Origin: Guillardia theta CCMP2712
Taxonomy: Eukaryota; Cryptophyceae; Pyrenomonadales; Geminigeraceae
Direction of reading: 5' to 3'
DNA length: 64,000 nt
Assembly: GCF_000315625.1 (NCBI RefSeq)
Contig: NW_005434664.1
Span: forward strand, 1,077,438 to 1,141,437
Shown: positions 43,610-55,300 of the stretch, in pieces
Layout: each line of letters begins with the position of its first letter
How positions within the stretch are numbered: the first letter of the stretch is position 1
Position numbers and translations under genes: made by a program
Notes under the pieces: generated by a model
The model's database searches: none
What the model was told of the DNA's origin: nothing
The model's input: the letters and a program-made list of their open reading frames with translations, nothing else

Positions 43610-44504
43610 ATGGCCAATCCTCTCTTACCGACCTTTCCTCTGTTCATTCCGCAACAGCCTATCCTCTTTCCAGTCGCACCAAAACCAACCAACACGATCC
43701 CTACACCGGTGCTCCTGGCGCTTTTGGAGAACATGAAAAACATGAACACACTCCTCAGCATGTCAAACATGCGGCAACCGGTCAATACTTTTACCCAATT
43801 TCAACCAATTCCTGAAACAAGACCGATGGAGACCGAACAATCGTCAGAACCCAGCACTGAAATGTGTTCTGAGCACAATTCAGATGAAGAAGTTGAGGAC
43901 AAGCAAGTGACCAAGTCTGATTCAGTTTCAGTGAAAGTTCAAGTACGAAATTCCAGGACGACAGCCAGATCTGAGCCTATTGAGATTACTTATGAGCAAC
44001 TTGCGAAACACTTCCATCGCAGCCTGGAATCAGCTGCATCCAGCATTGTAAGCTCCTATATACACATTGTATTTTGCTCACATGTTGTCCAGGGAATCGG
44101 AAAATCTACCATGAAAGTTGTTTGTCGACGATTGGGCATCAAGAAATGGCCCTACACCCATAAGGGCCAGAGGCGCAGGAGACCCTCCAAGAAGATTCAG
44201 GCCTCGGTAAGTCTCCTGCACTTGGGTTGGAATGCGTGTTGCTCACGTCGTCTTGCAGCAGTCCGAATCAGCACCTGCCTCCAGTGATCGCAGCTGGTTG
44301 TCGGAAATGGGAGATTGCGCAAAGCCGCTGGTACAGAAAGCGGAGGAGGAATCTTCTGATAGCGAGTCAAGCAAAGACCCAAAGGAAAGCACTTCGTCAC
44401 AAGAAGCAGCCCTCAATCCCAACCTTCTGTCTGCCAGTGAGTGGGCGTTTCTTGCAACCTGTGCATCCCCGAAGGCGAGTGCTACTGCTGCCTCTCAGAA
44501 CTAA
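43610..44504 (+). CDS. RWP-RK domain protein, likely transcription factor
   Basis: Three exons (43610-44047, 44093-44206, 44259-44504), each a multiple of three, give 265 residues. The N-terminal half is Pro/Thr/Met-rich and disordered (LLENMKNMNTLLSMSNMRQP). The RWP-RK region begins at EPIEITYEQLAKHFHRSLES. It crosses a 45-nt intron into IGIGKSTMKVVCRRLGIKKW and PYTHKGQRRRRPSKK. The family signature RWPYRK is changed here to KWPYTH followed by basic residues. RWP-RK proteins bind DNA in nitrogen signalling and gamete control in plants and algae. The target here is unknown. The C-terminus is Ser/Glu/Asp-rich, possibly an activation region. A pyrimidine- and C-run-rich stretch precedes the start. 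Confidence 0.8.
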
Positions 44505-44639
44505 ATGTTCATCTTAATTTTCTACCGTGGCTGTAGTCGAAGTCTTGGTCCAATGCTTTAAGATGCTCGTCTGTGGCGGTGTTTTGTTCTGTAAATTATC
44601 TGCTTAATTTTACCTGTCAGTGAAATGTGAAATCATTGC

Positions 44640-45070
44640 TTCACTGCAGTGAATCATCTCCAGTCACTTGTCTCGATCGCTCGAGGACAGACAGTCACTA
44701 CGAAAGTGACTCGGAACGGAACTGCCAGAAATCTTGACCTGTACACGGACTCTGAGTGCAAAGTACAAGTTTACTCAAAGTTAAGTTAAAGATCAGAGTA
44801 GTTCTGCTAGTGATTGCGAAAAGATGAGAGGGGATCCGATGAGACTCGTGGCAGATCCCGCCGAACACAAACTTGATGAGAGGCCCAGTGATCTGACTCG
44901 GAAGAAGCCCAGGCCACTGACTCGCGGCAGTTCTTGTGCGAGTCGGGCGGCCCGGCCTGGCGGCGTCACCGTCAGTGACCGGGGACTGAGAGCGGCTGAG
45001 CGGCCCTCCGAGTGCTAGCCAGCTCAGGCCCTACTGATGTTTACTCAAACGGTTAAGTTAAAAAATCAGC
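44640..45070. other. GC-rich island with two AT-rich motifs
   Basis: Two plus-strand motif copies flank island sequence at 44770-44796 (TTTACTCAAAGTTAAGTTAA then AGATCAG) and 45040-45069 (TTTACTCAAACGGTTAAGTT). Between them is GC-rich sequence with GACTCGCGGC, GTCAGTGACC and ACTGACTCG. Here the motifs are in direct rather than inverted order. Confidence 0.65.
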
Positions 45071-45590
45071 TATCTAGTAGGCTTTTTTTAAGAAATCGGA
45101 TTGACAAGGCCTTTCAAACTCGCCCGGCTCTCTGCCCCCCCAGATTGTCCGTCTGTTCGTCGCTGCAGCGTGGCGGGCTAGTAGTCGGATCCGAGCTTGG
45201 CAAGCAGCAATGGCGAGGTGTGATAGTCTCCGGCTCACTCTCACCGACATCTTACATCTTGATTCGACTGATGATGTGCTTGAGAGCTCCACTCCATAAC
45301 AGACTTGAGTCTTTTAGGGCTGCTGTATCAAGGCTGTGCTATCGGCCAGCCTACATATTTGCTCCTCCTCTCGCTGTACTCGTCTTCTCACTGTTATGTT
45401 TGCTTCTGTGCTGTTCACTTGTTGCATCCTCATCTTTTGGAGATTTATCAGTCTCATGTCGGTATCCCATGAGTAAGGGCCACGATCGCAAAAGGCCGCT
45501 ACATCTTCACTCATTTGCCGCTGTTTGCGCATCTTGCCCTGCATCACTTGCGGTTGCAGTGCTGGTTGACACATAAGGCAGCTCCGCCAT
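45071..45590. other. Unassigned stretch upstream of coiled-coil gene
   Basis: Both strands are open for long distances, with unconvincing translations. On the plus strand a hydrophobic stretch reads LAVLVFSLLCLLLCCSLVAS. On the minus strand a charged stretch reads EANITVRRRVQREEEQICRL. Splice logic does not favour either clearly. Confidence 0.25.
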
Positions 45591-47219
45591 TTTTCACTAC
45601 CCGAACGAAGACTCCATGTTTACGATCAAAGTGGCAAACCTTCAGGACAATGGTTTCATGACATAACAAACTTTGGCTACCTTCTGAGCGATCAAAACTT
45701 CGCAGATGAGAACGAGGAAGGCTCAGGGGTCGGAAACCAGAGAGTGCATTTGGTAACCTTGCCCAGCGTAAAATCGGTTATAGCCCATGACATTTCTCCT
45801 TTAGCAGAACTTGGATGACATGCAGAATGTCAACAAGAGAAATGCAACTTTGGACGCCCTCAAGGCAAGCAAGCGCCTCTTAAGATGCGAGCAAATTCCT
45901 CAACTATTTCTCAGTCGGAAAAGGATCTTGTGATGATTGAGAATGAAGCGCTACACAAGCGGTGATGTCTTTCAGGACAACTGAAATTTGACTTGATTCG
46001 CTTCCCAGTATAGTTGCACTATCACTTGAGCTGAAGGCAAAGGATGACAATATAGATAAGCTCACCACCGTGATACATGCGATACAGGTGAGGCATTCTT
46101 CGGATCCCTCCCCCTGTTCCTGACAGGCTGATGCTATCTAGGCAAAGAACGCAGAAAACACGGAAAAGCTGTCTGAGCTGAGCAACGCAGAGATGTGAGG
46201 GAAAGGGAAATGCGGATGATTTTTTTGGATTGTAATCATCAACATCCTTAGCTGCCAACTCCGACGATCGCTTGCAGAAAACGAGGAAAGTCTGTGCAAG
46301 GTTTCTGCCAAAACCTGATGTTCAGTTCGTTCTCACATTGCCCCTTCTTAGTGCTCGTCCTTACTGGCCGCCAGCGAGGTTGAAAATTCAAGCTTACAAC
46401 AAAAAGTGGATCAATACAAGCAGAGAGCAGGAAATCTCTGGGAGAGTTAATTTTCAGCAACTGACTAACATCTATAGATTTCTTTGAAACACTTCACACA
46501 GAGGACGAGAAGAAGATTGACATTCTACAAGCTCAGGTCAGCTGGTCCTCTGTTTCCTCTCCCTCACACGAGAGAGGTCAGTGTGCCAAGTACATGTCAG
46601 ACTCTAGCGCTTTCCGCCTTGAGGTGAAGGTTGAGGGGGAGATGGATATGAATGACATATCTGCAGCTGGACAGAGTGCTTGCGCGATATGCGCCGCTGG
46701 TAAGAACGCAAGGCAGCTGGTGCTGTTGATGTCTGACCCCGGTGTCGCCACCTGTTACAGCATGTCGAATTGAAGAATATGAAAGAAGCCTATGCGAAGT
46801 AAGTTGCTTGTCACTGTCATCTCCCCCAAAGCTACCCCTCCTCCTCCTGCTTTCTTGCCTCGTCCCAGCTTCTACTTCTTGTCTTCTCCAGCGCGCCTTC
46901 TTCTCCTTCACACCACTCTCTGTTTACCCTCTTTCTCATCAACTTTCACCTTCGCCGCCCCCCTCTCACTCGTCGTACTTGAAGGTCAAGAGAAACGAAC
47001 AAGCAGCTAGAGGACAAGCTGCAAAAGCTGTCGGAACAGATCTCTGATTACTGCCAAGGGAAGTCCGTGAATGTTGAGGAGGAGAAGCAGAGAGCGAGGG
47101 AGGAGAGAACACAGAACAAGAACCACACAGAGAACAAAGAGGCCTTTGACATGGGAGAAGATCCTGCCAAGAAGGACGAGCAAGACCCACAAAAACATCA
47201 AGAAGAGTCTGGGGAATGA
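45580..47219 (+). CDS. Coiled-coil protein of many small exons
   Basis: From an acceptor near 45579 the frame reads LRHFSLPERRLHVYDQSG, QWFHDITNFGYLLSDQNFAD and ENEEGSGVGNQRVHL. Short exons follow: NLDDMQNVNKRNATLDALK, SEKDLVMIENEALHKR, IVALSLELKAKDDNIDKLTT and AKNAENTEKLSELSNAEI. Then come DFFETLHTEDEKKIDILQAQ, LDRVLARYAPL, HVELKNMKEAYAK and the last exon SRETNKQLEDKLQKLSEQIS. The protein ends in a Glu/Lys/Gln-rich tail at TGA 47217-47219. It is a long coiled coil with no recognised family. A cytoskeletal or ciliary part is possible but not shown. The 5' end is not resolved. Confidence 0.5.
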
Positions 47220-47377
47220 AGAGACGAGAACAAGCCCACAGAGAGCAGAAAGAGCAGAACGAAGACCAAGTCACCATTTCACCTCATTTGTTGAACAAGC
47301 ACATCACTATCTTTGGTGCACTTGGAGGAGCTCGTTAGGATATCTCAACCATGTCAGACGGTTCATATGTTTTGACT

Positions 47378-48065
47378 TCATTCCTGCAACGATAAATCAT
47401 CGTCCTGAATTGCCTTGCCATCCTTGAGAGAATGCAAATTGGAGTCCAGCAGCTTGTACATGACGATTTGATCTTGTTCAGACATGTCTTCTCGTCCGAT
47501 CCGCTTGTACCACTGAGAGTACATCAAGAAGGCACAGACCCTTCGAGTTTTACCGTCACATCCCGAGTTTGCTGTTGGAATCCCAGCCGCTGTCTTGACA
47601 TTAGAGGAGAAATTTGACAGCAAGAGAACCTTGTAGAAGTTGATGGCATTCACGTTGGCAACGTCCACATGCAGGAAGATCACGGAATGTCCCTGAACTT
47701 GGACATGAGGACAGGCACAGGAGAAACAGAGAAAGTCAGGAGGGACGGGGAAAAGGACTGTGGGGGGGGGGGGCAAAGTGACAAGGGCAGAGAGAGGAGA
47801 AACGGCAAAAGAAGTGCGAGGGAGGCGAACACATAACAAACCCATTCGATACTGAGCTCCTCGCACCATCGCACGAGCGCCTTTCCGATCCCCTCCATCC
47901 GATACTTCTCCATAACCGCAAGATTTGACAGATAAGGAGCAGAGAGCGACAAGCCAAGCCCTTCTGCGAGAAAGTTAGTTTCCCTGATGCGTTTCGTATT
48001 CCTCCTCCCCGTGGCGCCTCCCAATCCTCTCCCTCCTCCAACTCTTCTCCTTCCCTCCTTCTCCT

Positions 48066-48099
<34 letters not shown>

Positions 48100-48990
48100 A
48101 TCCTGCTGCTGCTGCTGATCCTGCTCATAAATTCTTTCTAGCATACGAGATCTCACCGAGCACATCCTTATCAATAGGACATGGCGCAACACAGAGCTCC
48201 GTCATCCCAATTGCATTTCCTGCAGCCGGACAACTGAGCGGAGGATGGAAAAGGAACGAGAGGAAACCATTGGAAAGACTGGCGACCAAGAGAGCATAGC
48301 GATATTCGCTTATCGGCGGTTCAAATGAGGAAGCAATTTCCGGCCACTGTAAGATACCTCAGGAGCGAGCAAGTGGGGGGCGGGGAAGAGGGAAGGGGTG
48401 AGGGGGAGAGGGGGAGAGGGGGAGAGGGGGAGAGGGGGAGAGGGGGAGAGGGGGAGAGGGGGTTAGGGAGGGAGGAAGGGGAAGATGGAGGGGGAGGGGA
48501 AGGGAGGGAGAAAGAGCTTGCCTTATAGAATCTGTTGTAGAACTGAGCTTGGAGGTCCCAGACGATGAGGGTATGTTTGACGTTCTGGAGGATCGAGAAC
48601 CTGCAGGACCTTCGTTATGATCGTGTCATGGCTGTCACAATCAGATTTCACCATGCTCCGCGAGGATGAAACACGTCTGTCGATAGAGTCGCAAGTAGTC
48701 CGAGCTCGTGCGGTCTGCTCCTCACTCATGTCGCGGCGCAAGCAAAGACCTAGCCTCACCTTCCCCTTCTGAGGACGAACGAAGTCTTGCTGTCAGTCTG
48801 TGCCTGCTGTAATGGTCTCACCGTACGGCAGACTATCGCACAATCTGATCTCACGCTCATTCGACACTGTGAAATGCTGACGGATACAAGTCAAGGAGGA
48901 GGTCGCACAGAAAGAGAATAATCCACCTCGCTGGTTTTCTCTCTTCGTTTCTTCTCCGACCATGTCGCACCTGAAGGATCCTGTCCTGTA
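47378..48990 (-). CDS. GNAT-family N-acetyltransferase
   Basis: GNAT enzymes move an acetyl group from acetyl-CoA to an amine. Core motifs are clear after splicing. There is a strand YRYALLVASLSNG, then NAIGMTELCVAP. Motif A follows: APYLSNLAVMEKYRMEGIGK with ALVRWCEELSIEW (the R-x-x-G-x-G/A acetyl-CoA loop appears as R-M-E-G-I-G). Next is GHSVIFLHVDVANVNAINFY, the family's motif B. The order and spacing resemble plant plastid GNATs. Upstream exons include QNVKHTLIVWDLQAQFYNRF and NEREIRLCDSLPYG. A Gln repeat encoded by a CTG run at about 48070-48125 lies where an intron is expected. The N-terminus is not resolved, so plastid targeting is untested. The start coordinate is approximate. Confidence 0.6.
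48397..48465. repeat. GGGGGAGA microsatellite
   Basis: About eight units of GGGGGAGA-type purine repeat, flanked by more G/A-rich sequence to 48510. It is probably inside an intron of the GNAT gene. Confidence 0.8.
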
Positions 48991-49102
48991 CAATTCGAGT
49001 AGATTTCCCACTGCCTTGGCCCATGCAGACGGCAACAGGACAGCCGCGCAGGAAAGTTGTTGGGGAACACAGCAATGCCGGCTGATGGACGAAGCAAGAG
49101 GA

Positions 49103-49212
49103 GGCGATGGAGGAGGAGGCGATGGAGGAGGAGGCGATGGAGGAGGAGGCGATGGAGGAGGAGGCGATGGAGGAGGAGGCGATGGAGGAGGAGGCGATGG
49201 AGGAGGAGGCAT
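49103..49212. repeat. 15-bp minisatellite, about 7 copies
   Basis: The tandem unit GCGATGGAGGAGGAG is a multiple of three. Every frame on both strands therefore stays open (EEEAM, GDGGG, PPPPS, SSSIA). It lies upstream of the GNAT exons and could be UTR or the start of that gene. Confidence 0.85.
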
Positions 49213-49329
49213 GCATAGAATGTAAGTCTGTCTGCATGATGAAACAGGAGCTCATCGACGCGCCATACAAGGCAGTCAAGAGCCCAACCGCCCTTGCTCC
49301 TCGCGCCACCATCGATCGACAATGAAATT

Positions 49330-50480
49330 GTATACCCCGGGAGATCATCAAGTTTAGTTCAGCCTGAACTAAACTGTGGGCCTAGTGGCATCTCGCCGGC
49401 CGGGCAGGCCTCGGATCTTTCTGACTTCGCAGACAGTTGCGCGTTGACCCACGCAAGAAATGCGATTACGAGGCTTCCACAAGGGGCATCCAAGTAGGCA
49501 TATTTATCAATAGAAATAGAGGAGATAATGGAGTACATTCCTATTTGAAGATTCCAGAATGGGGGAGGTGGAGTGTTCACACTTAAGGGGCATTGGGGTG
49601 CAAGTCTGAGAAGGGGTAGGTACCATTGTAGTACCCCATGGGGGGCCTGAGGGTAGAAATGAGGAAATGATTAATGCTATACCGTAAAATACTAATTATC
49701 TACATATAAAAACATAGATGTTTGAGACTAAGAAATTACCTTGTGACGCAAAGATTTAACATGGTGCTTTGGGGGGGTGGTGAGATGGACTGGTGGACAG
49801 GGGCTAGGGTCAGGGTTGTAAAGGACTGTGGGTCAACGTTCTAGATACCCAAAGCGAACATGCGAGAACTGCGGCGCGGGGACAGGGGGAGAACGAAGAC
49901 GAGGATTGAGCGGAGAGGGAGAGGGAGAGGGAGAGGGAGAGAAACAAGATAGATTGATCTTGTGAGAGCAAGAACCAGATAAAAATGCATCTTTAAATGT
50001 TTAGTGATGCGGTCAATCCAGGGATGGGATTGGAATAGGCAGGGGTAGCAGAATAGGGTGGTCACGACATCTTGCTGAAGACGTCAAGAAATAATAAGTC
50101 AAGAAAAAGAATGTGTTACTCAAAAGACCAGCGATTCATGTCTTGCTAAGGCTCGTGTAGTTACACTGCCAGGAATGTTGGTCGACGAATCGAAGATGTA
50201 AAGTGTCATGTCATGATAGGGTGTGAGGTCAAATACAAGTGACAATCATTCAAGCATAGCAAAACAATAAGAGAACAAAGCAGCTGCTTTCATTTAGGCC
50301 AGTTTTGCAAAATGAGACCAAGCATTGCCATAGTATCAAAGGGGGTAGATGAAGTTTGAAAACAATTTTATCCAACTGTGCTCCTGAACGCTTCAAACTG
50401 TAGTAGGTATTCGGCTATAACCCAACGTAATTGATTTCACCGAACTCACAATCCATTGTTTTCATTTCTTATTACCTATG
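49330..50480. other. Intergenic with G-run tract, no gene seen
   Basis: G runs occur at about 49560-49830 (GGGGGAGGTGGAG, GGGTAGGTACC, GGGGGGGTGG). A purine repeat (GAGAGGGAGAGGGAGAGG) lies at 49905-49940. The remaining 500 bp is AT-rich and is the likely upstream region of THF1. Confidence 0.5.
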
Positions 50481-50486
50481 CTACAG

Positions 50487-52020
50487 ATGTTGAACTTCCG
50501 AAGAGCTGCCATTGCTTTTGTTGCTGCCTCTTCTATCCATCAGGTGACATTGAAATTGAAATGAGCATGAGCTGAGCTGAAGATGCAGGTTGCTGATGCT
50601 TTTTCTTCCTCTGGATTCTCCCTCAGCCTCCGGTCTCCTCAATCCTCTTCTGTCAGCAAGGCTGCTGCAGTGTCCCGCACCCAGGGGTTCGTTTCAACAA
50701 CTCCCAACAGCAAGAAGCTCATCCCGTGCAGGACCAGATGCTTGAACGTGCGCATGGGATCGCTTGCTGAGAAGTACGGGCATCTCCGTGGTGCTGATAT
50801 TGAGCCATGCGGTTGCTGCTACCCTTCTCTGCGTCGAGTTCTGATCCTGATGCAGGAGCCGCTGTCGAGAGATTCTACAAGCTGTTTGCTCGCCCTGTGA
50901 GATCTCCTGGCTGTGCTTGTGGACGTTGACGGCTTGAACAGATCCCATTTGTGTTCAGAGCACCAACGAACGAAATTCTCTATTTGTCCCATCTTGACCT
51001 TGTCAACGCTATGGTAAGCTTTTGGCATGGTCAATGCTCAACTCAAGGCTAGTATTCAGTTTAGGTACGATGTCATTTGGGCTGCCGGTCTCTACTCCAC
51101 CTTTGATCTTTTCTTCTCTGCCCTCGATGAGGTGAATTTTGATCGATCCTTTCAAAGATCATGTTGTGGAACAGGACTTGCGTGCGAATCTCTTCCAAGC
51201 TTTGATGGGAGGGTTGAAGTTGGACCAGTCCAAGGTAATAGGAAGAGAACGACCGAAAGGTCCTCACATGCGCCGCAGATCAAGAGTGATGCAGATGCTG
51301 TCTTGCAGTGGGCACAGGGAAAGACTGAGGTGAAGTAGCTCACGCGAATGTCGCCGCTAATTTGATGCAGGCTGATGTTGTAAGCGCAATCAAGGGGGAG
51401 GATTCAAGCCCCGTCGGACAGGTCCTCGCTTCCTTGGGGAAGAATGAGGTGGGCGGTAAAGCGGATCGGAAAGTATCTCACTGATTGAGAAGGACTTCCT
51501 CTACACGAGAAACTTCGGGGCTGGATTGATCAAGATCATGCAAGTGAGTCACGTCGAGATTGTTCGGCTTGTTTTGACATGGCGCAGGTGGTGGGAGTAG
51601 AGCCAAATGCTGAAAACGCGAAGCGTTGGGCCGAGGTAACACTGATTTGAAGAGTAGGTTGAAGTGAGCCTATCTATCAGGTCTTGGGATTTACCTCCAA
51701 CACCTCCGCACTCTCTGGCCTGAGCGCTAGCAAGTTTGAAACGGATGTTGGCTTGTTTTTGTCGTCTGTGGACAAAATGCAGCAGGTAAAGTTGACCAGG
51801 AGCAGATGGAGAAAACTCATTGTTCCGTACAGGCAATGCAGCTCTTTGCTGAAGTTGAGGCCCGTGAGAAGAAGAAGGTCGTTTTCTTCTTCTTCTCGAT
51901 CTTCGGCACTGACACTTCAGTAATCAGATTGCAGAGAAGCTTGCAGAGAAGGCCGCCAGGGCTGCAGAAGAAGCAGCGAAGGAGAGCGGTAAAACCTCCT
52001 TCATCACGTCTGCGCTTTGA
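50487..52020 (+). CDS. THF1: THF1/Psb29 (thylakoid formation 1), plastid precursor
   Basis: THF1/Psb29 takes part in thylakoid biogenesis and in photosystem II repair through FtsH proteases. The N-terminus MLNFRRAAIAFVAASSIHQ joins across a 45-nt intron to VADAFSSSGFSLSLRSPQSS. This gives a signal peptide ending ADA followed by Phe and a Ser/Arg-rich transit peptide, the bipartite form of complex red plastids. Mature exons follow the family: AAVERFYKLFARP, IPFVFRAPTNEILYLSHLDL, FRYDVIWAAGLYSTFDLFF, VEQDLRANLFQALMGGLKLD, IKSDADAVLQWAQGKTE, KDFLYTRNFGAGLIKIMQ and VVGVEPNAENAKRWAE. The C-terminal coiled coil (AEKLAEKAARAAEEAAKES) is also typical. It stops at 52020, or at 52047 if a last 48-nt intron is removed. 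Confidence 0.85.
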
Positions 52021-52388
52021 CTGATGGCTTCAACAGCTTCATCCTGATAGTTTTCAAATTGTTTTGAATAAATTCACATCAGGAGAGTGGAGGCTCCACA
52101 ATCCGATCCAACCGATGAAAAAACAAAAAAAGTCAAGAGGTTGACAGGGGATTCTAAAAACATATAAAAAACATATATATGCAATGCAGGAAACGGGATG
52201 GTGGGGATGCAGACATCGCAGCATGTGCTGCCTCCTCGCATCGAGGCAGACAAGTGGAGGGAACGCAATAGGAAGGGGCACCCTGATAGATATCCCACTT
52301 AGCCTCCCTACCTCCGCCGGCCCAAGTTCACTTCCTGTCGCGATGTTTCCGTCGGTCGAGCAAGCAAGGCTAGCGTGACCGTCGCTCT

Positions 52389-55300
52389 ATGCTTGCTGGG
52401 ATGATGCTCTCTAACATTCTCGCCTCCTCGATGGCCCTGCTGCTTTTGCTTCACTTGCCTGTCTGCACCGCCTTCACTTCTTGGGTTCCTGTTTTTGTTC
52501 CTCCTACCATCCCTTGCAGGTTTCAATCCTTGTTTTTGCATACTGACATTCTCAAGCTTGTTTCAGTCTCCCCTTGTGCGATGCAGACTGTTTGGACATG
52601 GAATCCAAAGGATACATGTGTCCTCGAGCCGCCTCGACCATAGTTTCATATACGGGTATGCTCTGCCTGGCGCTGCTGCTGTGGTTTGTCACGAAGGTCG
52701 GACAGGTGTACTACCGACGTCCAGTGCATGCTATCGCACGTGGGACTGGTGGACCCCCGGCCCTCGTCCGTCTGCGTCAGACCCAGAAGGTTGCGGGCCT
52801 TGTCTGCTACTAGACGAGCATACAGCTTGTAACGATCATGCGTCTGACGTCGCTCACCGAGGATACCGAGGCGGAGGGCCCGTCCCTCGCTCTGGACATA
52901 GCGCCGTCGTCTACACCTCCCCAAAGAGCTCGGCATATGCAGGAGCAACCCTGATGATCGTGTTCGGCGGGAAGGATGCCCACGACAACTTCCTGAATGA
53001 CGTATGGACGATGTGCATCTCCAACTGCCCGCCAGTCCCCTTCTTCTACAGCCTCAAGAATGCGCGTGGTGAAACAGTCTACATGGACACCTGCCCCGAC
53101 AATCGCTGCCGTTGGGAGGAGAAGCTCATGTCTCAGAACCTCTCAGAGTGGAGCCTCTTTGTTGATACCCAACGGGCTCAGAACCTCATGGGGGTTGTTC
53201 CTTCCCGACCAGCTGGCAGAGTCGGTCACACAGCAGCACTAGCTTCAGTCCGGCTGAGTACAGGAGCCGTGGTCGATGTCATGACAGTCTATGGGGGTAT
53301 GAGCCCAAACTGCTCAGACTTTTGCTCCGACTTATGGCAGTATGATATTCTCAACAACAAGTGGTGAGTTCAGTTGAGCTTGTCAGGGCGTTATTCTGTC
53401 TTGTTGGTTTTGTTTGATTTTTTGTACTCTTTTACCTCTCTGACCTCACTTGTTCTCTTCAGGTACATGATTTATGGCCAATGGGTCGACAAGGATCTGA
53501 ATACGCAACAACTTTACGATTACTCAGCTTTCAATGAGCTACACCCTAGTAAACGGTTTGGGCAATCGGTTGCCGTGGTGGGAGAGGACATGTACATTCT
53601 GGGTGGATACACGAATGGAGTGGACTACGTGTGCTGCGGCCTTAGCAGAACGCTTTGCGCTAGCATAGAGAACACGAGGACAGCATGGTATCAGACAGCA
53701 GACCCTGGCTGCCCCTTCCTCAACGACGTGTGGATGACACACCTGAGTGGTTACGAACCTTTCTTCTCGCAGCTGGCTCTCGGAAAGCACACGACGCAGT
53801 CATCGACTCTAGCTGGAGGGCTATCGTGGTACGCTGTCGATGGAGTTCAGACCGGCTCTCCCTCTGCGGTCAGTGCGACTCTCACCAACACTGACTCACA
53901 AGCTTGGTGGCAAGTTGATCTTGGGAGTGTCCACATGGTATGTCCCCATCAACCTTTGACTTCTCTGATTGCCTCCTCCTCCCAATTGATTTGCTGTCTC
54001 TCTATCTTGCATTGCATCTTCCCGTGTCGACTTTGATTCTTCATTCAGTTTGACTGTGTTTTTTTACATCATAAGGTGTCGAATGTCACAATTTTCAACT
54101 CTATTGAACAACCAGAGCGTCTGAGCAATTTCTACGTCCTCTCTTCCATGCAGCCCTTTGTGTCCGATAGACTGCAGGTTATCCCAATTTCATGTGCTTG
54201 CATAATTTTCCCACTACATCTGCCCTCGTTTTCATTTTACCTTCATTCCTCACCTCCTCTGTATCCTTCCCCTCCTTCCCTTTCCCCTTCTTCCTCCACA
54301 TGCCTCTTCTTATCTGCTTCATTTCTTATTCCCTGGATTTTGTTTTCTTTTGTTTTTTTCTCTCTTTTTCCTCCATGCCGAGCTCCTTCTCATGAACAAT
54401 GCAGGACATTTTGCACGACCCTAACGTGCAGAAAGCACATGTTATGTACCTAGAAGGAAGCAGCGTGGCTATCGATGTGAACAGCAAGGTGATAGACGAC
54501 AGACACTTTAGGCATGACAGAAACAGTGAAAAGTGAGTGAATTCAATCTTAACATGTCCAGATGAAGGCAGGAAGGCTAATCCAATGCAAAACAATTCTG
54601 ATTCTCTTTGATAGAGCAGCAGGAGGTATCGAGAACTTTGGGTTACAACATTATTCTGCAGCAGGGTGTAGGTAGTGCCGTGCAGATATATTATGTTCAT
54701 TTGAGTAGGCATTACTTTGATTCTCCATCAAGTGAATCCAAAGAAGAAAATGAACCGAAGAATGAGGCTACGACCTATGGCAAGAAGTAGAAAATCGTCT
54801 TGTTGACCTGCTTTCAGGTCCAGTATATTCGGATTCAGCTTGCTGGAACGGACTATCTTTCACTCGCTGAGGTCGAGGTGTGGGGCTACCCTGAGATTCA
54901 AGTGAGAAAACGTGTTGATGAAAGGGGGAGAAACGGAGAAACGGAGAAACGGAGGGGGGGGGGGGATGTTGGTCAGGAGTCAATTTGTACGATTCAAGAA
55001 GATGGCTGCAGGACTGGCAAGAGGTATATGGGCTGAAACGATGGACCAAGATGCTTCCAAGAGTAGGCGGGACAGTGCCGACGGCTCCTCGAGCAAGACA
55101 TTCAAGTAAGTCAGGCTGATGTGACTGAGACGTGAAATGAGAGGAGCAGTGGTAGGCGTGGAGAGATCCAAGGTGATACGATTGCAATGGAGGAAATGAA
55201 GCTTAAATTGCTGCATCAGCTACTTGTCTACGGAGGCTTCAACAGAGAGTATCCTTACTGGCTGAACGACTTGTATTCTTCTTTTCTCCTCCTAATCCCC

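Noticed and set aside
48793-49351. Minus-strand frames with Pro-Pro-Ser or Ser-Ile-Ala repeats
   Set aside because: They come from the 15-bp minisatellite, which is open in every frame. No domain or splice support was found for the repeat-bearing part.
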